Assembly (NCBI GenBank): GCA_025024175.1
Contig: QCXZ01000086.1
Span: 19,310,245 to 19,374,244 of the forward strand
Direction of reading: 5' to 3'
Length of the DNA: 64,000 nt
From: Rhyzopertha dominica
Taxonomy: Eukaryota > Arthropoda > Insecta > Coleoptera > Bostrichidae
Made by a program: the position numbers and the translations under genes. Shown piece after piece: positions 1 through 12,009 of this stretch (position 1 is its first letter; the number at the start of each line of letters is the position of its first letter). The notes under the pieces were generated by a model. The model made no database searches, had not been told where the DNA came from, and saw only the letters and a list, made by a program, of their open reading frames with translations.

Positions 1-2039
1 ACTCTGGTTCTATTTCGGAAATATGGAATAAAATAATAAGGAGAGAGTTCATTACTGACTTGTGATAACACAATGTCAGTATTAGATTTTGGGGTTTATT
101 CCGAACGCTGTCACGTAATAACTAATAGACTTCGTTATATAGCTAAAATACAAGAACTTGACTCTCTAATCAAATTAATAATATTTCATATATAACGGTT
201 AGTTTTGCGACTACTTTCATATGCTCTGTATATCGCATTTACCCGCATTTTAAACCGTGCAAAATGCTGTTGTTTGACCCAGTTCTTATGGCACCGTTTC
301 TTAGTAGCGTTTTTCTGCTGTCCCAATTGTGTGGCAGGAAGGAAGTTTCCCGTTTTCAGAGCAGTATTCACACCTCATTTGTAGCCAGTGTTAGCACTGT
401 GATACTTACTCTCGTTGAATAATTAGTTTAGCGCTAATAGTTACTAAACTGAGTTATTGCTCTTTCAAACTTTTAGCACCGATATCAGATCGCCTAATCA
501 AACAAACCGCCACGAATTATTAATGCTTGTTTATATTTCTTACACTATATGTAACTATTAATTTAAATTTGCAATTAAAATTGTTATTCAACTGTGGAAA
601 GATTTTGAGAACCAGCATAGAGCTTTGTACAGGGGAATTGTTGGATCTTACGTTTATCAAGTACATGGTTGCGATGATATATTCGTGTCGTTTGTTTTGT
701 AGTAATTATTGAATACCAGCGATCATTAAAGGGGTATCAATCAACTAGCTGACTTTTACTTGTAATTTCGTTTTGCCTTTCAGTAGACGTGAACTATTCA
801 GCCTGTTTCCAAAGTTTACAGGACGCCTAATCTTTGTTTCGATAATTTCTTGTTAAAATTTTGGAGGTGCCCTAATTTAACTAATAACTAGAAAGTGGAA
901 CCTCCCCACTCTCCCTGAACGCTAGTAGTTGCATTTGCTTTCCGCAAGCGAATCATTTGGAAAAATTTGAACTGTTTAGTTTTGTGACGGTAAGTAATTG
1001 TTTTATCTGTTCTAGGTCATGGTCTCTTTAACTTCCTAAATATTACTACTCCTTATGTATTGAGTACATCCATTTTAAAATATTTAATAAGTACTTAATT
1101 AATATTTTTACTAATATTTTTACTTTCTCTACAACTTTTTCGCTGTAATTTAGAAAGCTTTAGGCTATTTTGCGTTCATCTGAAGTTTTTTAGGAACTTT
1201 GTAAATATCTTTACAAATTTTGAATTTGCATGAGCACCGTGATATAATTTTTCTTAAGCATTTTGCTTAGAACTGATTAAAGTGGTCCAGTCAAAATTTT
1301 TGCTCTAGATGCAGAAGGATTATAGCTATGCGTAAATACAGATTATTTATAAAAATTTTGTACAAATTTTTAAATATATAAATGTACAGTCGGTTACAGC
1401 ATTATTGAAACGGTCAGTATGTTTAATAAATCGCTTCCATTGAATGTGAAAGTGGTATGCAGCGTATTTTACTTGTTTTTGAAAACAAGTCACATAACTT
1501 TAATAAAAATTTTACCGTATACAATAATTTTTATGAAGATGGATCGATCATGTAATCCTGCCGATTGTTTTTAAACTTGTTTTTAAAATGATTATAATAT
1601 AGCATAAATGAAATAGCTAGTTTTCATTTTAAACTGTAAAGTAATAATTTTCTACTGCACCTTACATAAACATTATCCACTCGTCGGATACCATTTATTA
1701 CTGTTTGTCACATCACTTATTTTGCGCATTTTGCTCTTTTTTGCAGTATTTGTAAGAAAAGCAAATATTCTACAATTTTATGTTCTTTTGATGCAATTTA
1801 TAGCTGAGCAGAAAAGTATTATAACTACTTTGGTTAGAAGATAGGTTACCACTAATGATAATAGTAATAAATAATATCAGGTATAGCTACGAGTAATTAA
1901 TTCACACCCTACACAAAAATATTCTTAATTCACAAAAACTACATCTTAAACTTTTTTTAGCAATATTAGTCGGAATACATTATATCCATAAACTGACTGT
2001 TAAAACGGAAGAACGAACGATAGGTCGAATATTGGGGCT
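1..2039. other. AT-rich region, no gene recognised
   Basis: Strongly AT-rich sequence with only short open frames that look like chance. I see no splice-consistent coding segment, RNA gene or intact transposon here. The right edge is set by the 9-bp target duplication of the foldback element. Confidence 0.6.
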
Positions 2040-2048
2040 GTAAATACT
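2040..2048. repeat. Left target-site duplication (9 bp)
   Basis: GTAAATACT lies directly before the left terminus of the foldback element and is repeated exactly after its right terminus at 10342-10350. A 9-bp duplication is the size made by Mutator-like and Foldback-type transposases. Confidence 0.88.
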
Positions 2049-2219
2049 ACCGGTGTGAAAGCAGCAGCCAAAGATAGCAGCCAATTTTTCCGAAGTTACA
2101 CGAATGGACATAGGCGTGCGTTACATACAACGTATGTATTAATATTAAACGCGCCTGCAACGCTAATAATTAGAATCATCACATTTATTTCAACGTCGTA
2201 TTTGTTACGAAGATTATAA
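2049..2219 (+). repeat. Left inverted head of the foldback element
   Basis: A 171-bp non-satellite terminal segment. Read in reverse complement it is the same as 10171-10341, with no mismatch found by eye. It begins with ACCGGT, itself a palindrome. Confidence 0.88.
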
Positions 2220-3198
2220 GTGACATCCCCTTCCGATGGGACCCAGGGAGCAAAACAACCCCGAAAATATTGTAAAAATTCATATCGCGGAAATCGCGCA
2301 TACGAAATTATTCAAACTTACACATTTATTTTAGAACACCATATTCTACATAGTCTATGAGTGGCATCCCCTTCCAAATGGATCCAGGGGGTAAAACAAC
2401 CCCGAAAACACTGAAAAAAATTATATCACGGAAACCGCGCATAGGAAATCATTTAAACCTATAAATTTATTTTAGAACAACATATTCTACATAGTGTATG
2501 AGTGGCATCCCCTTCCGATGGGGATCCAGGGGGTTAAACAACCCCGAAAACACAGAAAAAAATACATATCACGGAAACCGCGCATAGGAAATCATTTAAA
2601 CTTAGATATTTCTTTTAGAACATCATATTCTACATAGTGTATAAGTGACATCCCCTTCCGATGGGATCCAGGGGGTTAAACAACCCCGAAAACACTGAAA
2701 AAATACATATCACGGAAACCGCGCATAGGAAATCATTTAAACTTAGATATTTATTTTAGAACACCATATTCTACATAGTGTATGAGTGGCATCCCCTTCC
2801 GATGGGATCCAGGGGGTTAAACAACCCCGAAAACACTGAAAAAATACATATCACGGAAACCGCGCATAGGAAATCATTTAAACTTAGATATTTATTTTAG
2901 AACATCATATTCTACATAGTGTATAAGTGACATCCCCTTCCGATGGGATCCAGGGGGTTAAACAACCCCGAAAACACTGAAAAAATACATATCACGGAAA
3001 CCGCGCATAGGAAATCATTTTAAACTTAGATATTTATTTTAGAACACCATATTCTACATAGTGTATGAGTGGTATCCCCTTCCGATGGGATCCAGGGGGT
3101 TAAACAACCCCGAAAACACAGAAAAAAATACATATCACGGAAACCGCGCATAGGAAATCATTTAAACTTAGATATTTATTTTAGAACACCATATTCTA
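2220..3198 (+). repeat. Left satellite arm, ~141-bp monomers
   Basis: About seven monomers, with the CATCCCCTTCC landmark recurring near 2224, 2365, 2508, 2649, 2791, 2931 and 3074. The outermost one or two are diverged in sequence and the inner ones are nearly identical. The arm runs into the assembly gap. Confidence 0.9.
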
Positions 3199-3298
3199 NN
3201 NNNNNNNNNNNNNNNNNNNNNNNNNNNNNNNNNNNNNNNNNNNNNNNNNNNNNNNNNNNNNNNNNNNNNNNNNNNNNNNNNNNNNNNNNNNNNNNNNN
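3199..3298. other. Assembly gap (100 N)
   Basis: Exactly 100 Ns at the point where the satellite changes orientation. A round 100 usually denotes unknown gap length, so both arm length and any central sequence of the foldback element are unresolved. Confidence 0.95.
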
Positions 3299-6200
3299 AA
3301 ATATCTAAGTTTAAATGATTTCCTATGCGCGGTTTCCGTGATATGTATTTTTTCAGTGTTTTCGGGGTTGTTTAACCCTGGATCCCATCGGAAGGGGATG
3401 CTCACTTATACACTATGTAGAATATGATGTTCTAAATAAATATCTAAGTTTAAATGATTTCCTTGCGCGGTTTCCGTGATATGTATTTTTTCAGTGTTTT
3501 CGGGTTGTTTAAGCCCCTGGATCCCATCGGAAGGGATGTCACTCATTACACTATGTAGAATATGGTGTTCTAAAATAAATTATAAGTTTAAATGATTTCC
3601 TATGCGCGGTTTCCGTGATATGTATTTTTTCATTGTTTTCGGGGTTGTTTAACCCCCTGGATCCATCGGAAGGGGATGTCACTTATACACTATGTAGAAT
3701 ATGGTGTTCTAAAATAATTATCTAAGTTTAAATGATTTCCTATGCGCGGTTTCCGTGATATGTATTTTTTCTGTGTTTTCGGGGTTGTTTAACCCCTGGA
3801 TCCCATCGGAAGGGGATGTCACTTATACACTATGTAGAATATGGTGTTCTAAAATAAATATCTAAGTTTAAATGATTTCCTATGCGCGGTTTCCGTGATA
3901 TGTATTTTTTCTGTGTTTTCGGGGTTGTTTAACCCCCTGGATCCCATCGGAAGGGGATCACTTATACACTATGTAGAATATGGTGTTCTAAAATAAATAT
4001 CTAAGTTTAAATGATTTCCTATGCGCGGTTTCCGTGATATGTATTTTTTCAGTGTTTTCGGGGTTGTTTAACCCCCTGGATCCCATCGGAAGGGGATGTC
4101 ACTATACACTATGTAGAATATGGTGTTCTAAAATAAATATCTAAGTTTAAATGATTTCCTATGCGCGGTTTCCGTGATATGTATTTTTTCAGTGTTTTCG
4201 GGGTTGTTTAACCCCCTGGATCCCATCGGAAGGGGATGCACTATACACTATGTAGAATATGGTGTTCTAAAATAAATATCTAAGTTTAAATGATTTCCTA
4301 TGCGCGGTTTCCGTGATATGTATTTTTTCAGTGTTTTCGGGGTTGTTTAACCCCCTGGATCCCATCGGAAGGGGATGTCACTATACACTATGTAGAATAT
4401 GGTGTTCTAAAATAATTATCTAAGTTTAAATGATTTCCTATGCGCGGTTTCCGTGATATGTATTTTTTCAGTGTTTTCGGGGTTGTTTAACCCCTGGATC
4501 CCATCGGAAGGGGATGTCACTCATACACTATGTAGAATATGGTGTTCTAAAATAAATATCTAAGTTTAAATGATTTCCTATGCGCGGTTTCCGTGATATG
4601 TATTTTTTCTGTGTTTTCGGGGTTGTTTAACCCCTGGATCCCATCGGAAGGGGATGTCACTATACACTATGTAGAATATGGTGTTCTAAAATAATTATCT
4701 AAGTTTAAATGATTTCCTATGCGCGGTTTCCGTGATATGTATTTTTTCTGTGTTTTCGGGGTTGTTTAACCCCTGGATCCCATCGGAAGGGATGCCACTC
4801 ATACACTATGTAGAATATGGTGTTCTTAAAATAGAATATCTAAGTTTAAATGATTTCCTATGCGCGTTTCCGTGATATGTATTTTTTCAGTGTTTTCGGG
4901 GTTGTTTAACCCCCTGGCATCCCATCGGAAGGGATGTCTCTTATACACTATGTAGAATATGAGGTTCTAAAATAAATATCTAAGGTTTAAATGATTTCCT
5001 ATGCGCGGGTTTCCGTGATATGTATTTTTTCAGTGTTTTCGGGGTTGTTTAACCCCCTGGATCCCATCGGAAGGGGATGCCACTCATACACTATGTAGAA
5101 TATGATGTTCTAAAATAAATAATCTAAGTTTAAATGATTTCCTATGCGCGGTTTCCGTGATATGTATTTGTTCTGTGTTTTCGGGGTTGTTTAACCCCCT
5201 GGATCCCATCGGAAGGGGATGCCACTCATACACTATGTAGAATATGGTGTTCTAAAATAAATATCTAAGTTTAAATGATTTCCTATGCGCGGTTTCCGTG
5301 ATATGTATTTTTTCAGTGTTTTCGGGGTTGTTTAAGCCCCTGGATCCCATCGGAAGGGGATGTCACTTATACACTATGATAGAATATGGTGTTCTAAAAT
5401 AAATATCTAAGTTTAAAATGATTTCCTATGCGCGGTTTCCGTGATATGTATTTTTTCTGTGTTTTCGGGGTTGTTTAACCCCCTGGATCCCATCGGGAAG
5501 GGGATGTCTCTTATACACTATGTAGAATATGGTCGTTCTAAAATAATTATCTATAAGTTTAAATGATTTCCTATGCGCGGTTTCCGTGATATGTATTTTT
5601 TCTGTGTTTTCGGGGTTGTTTAACCCCCTGGATCCCATCGGAAGGGGATGCCACTCATACACTATGTAGAATATGATGTTCTAAAATAAATATCTAAGTT
5701 TAAATGATTTCCTATGCGCGGTTTCCGTGATATGTATTTTTTCAGTGTTTTCGGGGTTGTTTAACCCCCTGGATCCCATCGGAAGGGGATGCCACTCATA
5801 CACTATGGTAGAATATGGTGTTCTAAAATAAATTTATAAGTTTAAATGATTTCCTATGCGCTGCTTCCCGTGATGTGAATTTTTTCATTGTTTTCGGGGT
5901 TGTTTAACCCCTAGATCCCATCGGAAGGGGATGTCACTTATACACTATGTAGAATATGGTATTCTAAAATAATTATCTAAGTTTAAATGATTTCCTATGC
6001 GCGGTTTTACCGTGATATGTATTTTTTCTGTGTTTTCGGGGTTGTTTAACCCCCTGGATTCCCATCGGAAGGGGATGCCACTCATACACTATGTAGAATA
6101 TGGTGTTCTAAAATAAATATCTAAGTTTAAATGATTTCCTATGCGCGGTTTCCGTGATATGTATTTTTTCAGTGTTTTTCGGGGTTGTTTAACCCCCTGG

Positions 6201-9200
6201 ATCCCATCGGAAGGGGATGTCTCTTATACACTATGTAGAATATGAGGTTCTAAAATAAATATCTAAGTTTAAATGATTTCCTATGCGCGGGTTTCCGTGA
6301 TATGTATTTTTTCTGTGTTTTCGGGGTTGTTTAACCCCCTGGATCCCATCGGAAGGGGATGCCACTCATACACTATGTAGAATATGATGTTCTAAAATAA
6401 ATATCTAAGTTTAAATGATTTCCTATGCGCGGTTTCCGTGATATGTATTTGTTCTGTGTTTTCGGGGTTGTTTAACCCCCTGGATCCCATCGGAAGGGGA
6501 TGCCACTCATACACTATGTAGAATATGGTGTTCTAAAATAAATATCTAAGTTTAAATGATTTCCTATGCGCGGTTTCCGTGATATGTATTTTTTCAGTGT
6601 TTTCGGGGTTGTTTAAGCCCTGGATCCCATCGGAAGGGGATGTCACTTATACACTATGTAGAATATGGTGTTCTAAAATAAATATCTAAGTTTAAATGAT
6701 TTCCTATGCGCGGTTTCCGTGATATGTATTTTTCTGTGTTTTCGGGGTTGTTTAACCCCCTGGATCCCATCGGAAGGGGATACCACTCATACACTATGTA
6801 GAATATGGTGTTCTAAAATAAATATCTAAGTTTAAATGATTTCCTATGCGCGGTTTCCGTGATATGTATTTTTTCAGTGTTTTCGGGGTTGTTTAACCCC
6901 CTGGATCCCATCGGAAGGGGATGTCACTTATACACTATGTAGAATATGATGTTCTAAAATAAATATCTAAGTTTAAATGATTTCCTATGGCGCGGTTTCC
7001 GTGATATGTATTTTTTCAGTGTTTTCGGGGTTGTTTAACCCCCTGGATCCCATCGGAAGGGGATGCCACTCATACACTATGTAGAATATGGTGTTCTAAA
7101 ATAAATATCTAAGTTTAAATGATTTCCTATGCGCGGTTTCCGTGATATGTATTTTTTCAGTGTTTTTCGGGGTTGTTTAACCCCCTGGATCCCATCGGAA
7201 GGGGATGTCACTTATACACTATGTAGAATATGGTATTCTAAAATAATTATCTAAGTTTAAATGATTTCCTATGCGCGGTTTCCGTGATATGTATTTTTTC
7301 TGTGTTTTCGGGGTTGTTTAACCCCCTGGATCCCATCGGAAGGGGATGCCACTCATACACTATGTAGAATATGGTGTTCTAAAATAAATATCTAAGTTTA
7401 AATGATTTCCTATGCGCGGTTTCCGTGATATGTATTTTTTCAGTGTTTTCGGGTTGTTTAACCCCCTGGATCCCATCGGAAGGGGATGTCTCTTATACAC
7501 TATGTAGAATATGAGGTTCTAAAATAAATATCTAAGTTTAAATGATTTCCTATGCGCGGTTTCCGTGATATGTATTTTTTCTGTGTTTTCGGGGTTGTTT
7601 AACCCCCTGGATCCCATCGGAAGGGGATGCCACTCATACACTATGTAGAATATGATGTTCTAAAATAAATATCTAAGTTTAAATGATTTCCTATGCGCGG
7701 TTTCCGTGATATGTATTTGTTCTGTGTTTTCGGGGTTGTTTAACCCCCTGGATCCCATCGGAAGGGGATGCCACTCATACACTATGTAGAATATGGTGTT
7801 CTAAATAAATATCTAAGTTTAAATGATTTCCTATGCGCGGTTTCCGTGATATGTATTTTTTCAGTGTTTTCGGGGTTGTTTAAGCCCCTGGATCCCATCG
7901 GAAGGGGATGTCACTTATACACTATGTAGAATATGGTGTTCTAAAATAAATATCTAAGTTTAAATGATTTCCTATGCGCGGTTTCCGTGATATGTATTTT
8001 TTCTGTGTTTTCGGGGTTGTTAACCCCCTGGATCCCATCGGAAGGGGATGTCTCTTATACACTATGTAGAATATGGTGTTCTAAAATAATTATCTAAGTT
8101 TAAATGATTTCCTATGCGCGGTTTCCGTGATATGTATTTTTTCTGTGTTTTCGGGGTTGTTTAACCCCCCTGGATCCCATCGGAAGGGGATGCCACTCAT
8201 ACACTATGTAGAATATGATGTTCTAAAATAAATATCTAAGTTTAAATGATTTCCTATGCGCGGTTTCCGTGATATGTATTTTTTCAGTGTTTTCGGGGTT
8301 GTTTAACCCCCTGGATCCCATCGGAAGGGGATGCCACTCATACACTATGTAGAATATGGTGTTCTAAAATAAATTTATAAGTTTAAATGATTTCCTATGC
8401 GCTGCTTCCGTGATGTGAATTTTTTCATTGTTTTTCGGGGTTGTTTAACCCCTAGATCCCATCGGAAGGGGATGTCACTTATACACTATGTAGAATATGG
8501 TATTCTAAAATAATTATCTAAGTTTAAATGATTTCCTATGCGCGGTTTCCGTGATATGTATTTTTTCTGTGTTTTCGGGGTTGTTTAACCCCCTGGATCC
8601 CATCGGAAGGGGATGCCACTCATACACTATGTAGAATATGGTGTTCTAAAATAAATATCTAAGTTTAAATGATTTCCTATGCGCGGTTTCCGTGATATGT
8701 ATTTTTTCAGTGTTTTCGGGGTTGTTTAACCCCCTGGATCCCATCGGAAGGGGATGTCTCTTATACACTATGTAGAATATGAGGTTCTAAAATAAATATC
8801 TAAGTTTAAATGATTTCCTATGCGCGGTTTCCGTGATATGTATTTTTTCTGTGTTTTCGGGGTTGTTTAACCCCCTGGATCCCATCGGAAGGGGATGCCA
8901 CTCATACACTATGTAGAATATGATGTTCTAAAATAAATATCTAAGTTTAAATGATTTCCTATGCGCGGTTTCCGTGATATGTATTTGTTCTGTGTTTTCG
9001 GGGTTGTTTAACCCCCTGGATCCCATCGGAAGGGGATGCCACTCATACACTATGTAGAATATGGTGTTCTAAAATAAATATCTAAGTTTAAATGATTTCC
9101 TATGCGCGGTTTCCGTGATATGTATTTTTTCAGTGTTTTCGGGGTTGTTTAAGCCCCTGGATCCCATCGGAAGGGGATGTCACTTATACACTATGTAGAA

Positions 9201-10170
9201 TATGGTGTTCTAAAATAAATATCTAAGTTTAAATGATTTCCTATGCGCGGTTTCCGTGATATGTATTTTTTCTGTGTTTTCGGGGTTGTTTAACCCCCTG
9301 GATCCCATCGGAAGGGGATACCACTCATACACTATGTAGAATATGGTGTTCTAAAATAAATATCTAAGTTTAAATGATTTCCTATGCGCGGTTTCCGTGA
9401 TATGTATTTTTTCAGTGTTTTCGGGGTTGTTTAACCCCCTGGATCCCATCGGAAGGGGATGTCACTTATACACTATGTAGAATATGATGTTCTAAAATAA
9501 ATATCTAAGTTTAAATGATTTCCTATGCGCGGTTTCCGTGATATGTATTTTTTCAGTGTTTTCGGGGTTGTTTAACCCCCTGGATCCCATCGGAAGGGGA
9601 TGCCACTCATACACTATGTAGAATATGGTGTTCTAAAATAAATATCTAAGTTTAAATGATTTCCTATGCGCGGTTTCCGTGATATGTATTTTTTCAGTGT
9701 TTTCGGGGTTGTTTAACCCCCTGGATCCCATCGGAAGGGGATGTCACTTATACACTATGTAGAATATGATGTTCTAAAAGAAATATCTAAGTTTAAATGA
9801 TTTCCTATGCGCGGTTTCCGTGATATGTATTTTTTCTGTGTTTTCGGGGTTGTTTAACCCCCTGGATCCCATCGGAAGGGGATGCCACTCATACACTATG
9901 TAGAATATGTTGTTCTAAAATAAATTTATAGGTTTAAATGATTTCCTATGCGCGGTTTCCGTGATATAATTTTTTTCAGTGTTTTCGGGGTTGTTTTACC
10001 CCCTGGATCCATTTGGAAGGGGATGCCACTCATAGACTATGTAGAATATGGTGTTCTAAAATAAATGTGTAAGTTTGAATAATTTCGTATGCGCGATTTC
10101 CGCGATATGAATTTTTACAATATTTTCGGGGTTGTTTTGCTCCCTGGGTCCCATCGGAAGGGGATGTCAC
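3299..10170 (-). repeat. Right satellite arm, ~141-bp monomers with higher-order periods
   Basis: About 48 monomers in the orientation opposite to the left arm. Each carries a short hairpin (GGGGTT, loop GTTT, AACCCC). Marker variants recur every ~1.27 kb (nine monomers): the GAGGTTC variant near 4969, 6244, 7514 and 8781, and the TTTGTTCTG variant near 5170, 6451, 7719 and 8987. Other markers recur only every ~2.54 kb (eighteen monomers): near 5861 and 8401, and near 6779 and 9319. The arm is therefore hierarchical. Small indels, many in homopolymers, are commoner before about 6.1 kb than after, which looks like uncorrected long-read error. Open frames here are by-products of the repeat. Confidence 0.9.
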
Positions 10171-10341
10171 TTATAATCTTCGTAACAAATACGACGTTGA
10201 AATAAATGTGATGATTCTAATTATTAGCGTTGCAGGCGCGTTTAATATTAATACATACGTTGTATGTAACGCACGCCTATGTCCATTCGTGTAACTTCGG
10301 AAAAATTGGCTGCTATCTTTGGCTGCTGCTTTCACACCGGT
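10171..10341 (-). repeat. Right inverted head of the foldback element
   Basis: Exact inverted counterpart of 2049-2219, ending in CACACCGGT immediately before the right target duplication. Confidence 0.88.
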
Positions 10342-10350
10342 GTAAATACT
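10342..10350. repeat. Right target-site duplication (9 bp)
   Basis: GTAAATACT, identical to 2040-2048. Confidence 0.88.
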
Positions 10351-10609
10351 TACGCTCTTAGTGCTCTACCTCCAGTAAGCTAACCAAGGTACTATTTTTG
10401 ACAAAAGTGCAATTTAATGATCTTGTAGATAAGTGCTCCACAGTATAAAGCAACATTAAACAATATCTGTTGATAAATTATGCAATAACCCAATGTATTC
10501 TCCACTTTATTAAAAAAAATATCAACGTGGCAAAGCACTTTTGGCCTTCTTCAGTGCCAGGTAACATATATTATAAAATTACAAACCATGGAAAAAGAAC
10601 AGAAATTAA

Positions 10610-11397
10610 TTACTTCCACATCCAACGAATGGGAAGTATAGTATCGCGAAAAAAATTTTCAAAAATGTTTATTCGCTCATTAGCTTTAAAATGGTCGAAA
10701 ACGTAAAACAACAAAATTAGATCAAAAATAATTATTGTCTGTGTGTGTGTGTGTGTGTGTGTGGTTTTGTTTGTGGACACAATAACTTTCGAAAGACAAT
10801 GATCTTGAAATTTGGCAAACGTTTTTTTTAATTTTTTTTGTTTTAGTATGTGATTAGTAGTATAACTACAAGTATTATTCGCCCTTATAAATTTTCGGTG
10901 CAGCAAATTGTTTAGAAGATATTAGCAAAAAAGCGTCACTTAAAGATAACTGTTTTTCCTAAATATCTCCGAATATATTTAATATATTAAAAAAATGAAA
11001 ATACCATCGGCTTGGAAATAAAATTTCTCACAAAAAGTGTCTTTGAAAATTTATCCAAAATTTTGACATTTTCGAAATATTTCCAAAAAAAAGCTGGATT
11101 TGGACCCTGTCTACAAGATTTTTTAAAATCTTGCTATTATACAAAAAATCAAGTTTCTGATCGGAAAGCACTCTTGTAATTTTTTTGGTAAGGTAATACT
11201 TCTCAAGTTATTTGGAAAAAACAGATTTTAAAAATTTATGTATTTTTGCTAACATCACGAGGACCGTTTGCCCTAGAAAAAATGTGTAGAAAGAAAAAAT
11301 GCCCAAAACCTGATTACTCATCGTATAGTGTAAGAAATAAAAACGTAAATGTCATTTTGATGTAGAAGTATTGATTCAATTTGCAGCGGTTTTTTTA
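10610..11397 (-). mobile_element. Family H copy A (Helentron-associated-like repeat)
   Basis: One of six related copies in the window (10.6, 12.6, 27.2, 46.3, 53.2 and 57.1 kb). The consensus is ~0.86 kb. One end reads AAAAAACCGCTGCAAATTGA. The other ends in a hairpin built from ACTTCC-CATCC and its complement. The ACTTCCACATCC motif occurs inverted just inside both ends, and a TG-type microsatellite lies about 100 bases from the hairpin end. Subterminal inverted repeats, a 3' hairpin and an internal microsatellite are features described for Helentron-derived non-coding elements such as DINE-1. That placement is inference. In this copy the hairpin is at the left. Confidence 0.7.
10741..10763 (+). 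repeat. (GT)n microsatellite inside family H
   Basis: Eleven uninterrupted GT units at a place where the other copies have imperfect TGTCTGTG repeats. The tract has expanded in this copy. Confidence 0.9.
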
Positions 11398-12009
11398 GTC
11401 AACTATCTAGACTTTGTTATTTTATGCGCAGTTGTAGGTTTCTATTCTATTATTTGGGTGCTCCATAGCTCTAACCATTAAAGATTTTACAGTTTAAATT
11501 GCAGCACAAAAAAACTGGATTGAATTTTATCTTTATTATGGACTAAATTGGGTTCTAAGCTACCCACGATAGAAAACGGTACATAAATTTTGTGGGACAA
11601 GAAATATTTACTGAAATTAGACCAATAAACTTAAGCAAAAGCCATTTTTTCTTTTTGATGTGAAACAATGGTATTAAAAGAAAACTTAAATTTAGTTAAG
11701 TATTTAAGATATAATTGTTATATTAAATAATTTGGAAAGTTAATGTTTCACCGTACTTTGGACTTCTACAATACGAATTATTTTAAACACTTTGACGATA
11801 CGTTTAAATCTGAATTAAGGTCAGAAGATGAGGTTACTAGATTGTTAGATAACATTAAACATGTGTAGTTGGTTGGTATTTCTATTATTAATTAATGCTG
11901 TCTAGTCATCACTTCGGTCACAACATATATTATAAACTCGGCTATAGGGCACTCATATTTTCCTTCTGCATAGAAGAATTCAAATATAATTTCATTACCT
12001 AAAGCGAAT
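11398..12009. other. AT-rich spacer between inverted family H copy A and a LINE relic
   Basis: No coding segment or known repeat recognised. It may contain decayed upstream LINE sequence. Confidence 0.4.

Larger units (their letters stand above)
2049..10341. mobile_element. Giant foldback-like (possibly Mutator-related) element with satellite arms
   Basis: The element starts ACCGGTGTGAAAGC and ends with its exact reverse complement. The outermost ~200 bases of the two ends match base for base as inverted copies. Inside these heads both arms consist of a ~141-bp satellite: about 7 units in the left arm (about 1 kb) and about 48 in the right arm (about 6.9 kb). The arms run in opposite directions and meet at a 100-N gap. 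Perfect 9-bp duplications flank it. The structure (very long inverted repeats made of tandem subrepeats, 9-bp duplication, no coding sequence seen) matches Foldback elements, which are usually grouped with Mutator-like transposons. The 9-bp size fits that placement, but no transposase is visible. The gap may hide an internal segment and the true length is unknown. Identical heads and intact duplications suggest a recent insertion. Confidence 0.85.

Noticed and set aside
3069..5662. Open frames of 69-79 codons in the satellite
   Set aside because: They repeat with the monomer, appear on both strands and include the N gap. They are by-products of the tandem repeat.
3299..10170. CRISPR-like regular repeats
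   Set aside because: The whole ~141-bp unit is repeated with no unique spacers, and the context is a eukaryotic satellite.
3299..10170. Possible CENP-B box in the TTTCGGGG part of the satellite monomer
   Set aside because: The spacing of TTCG and CGGG does not match the 17-bp consensus in any monomer I checked.
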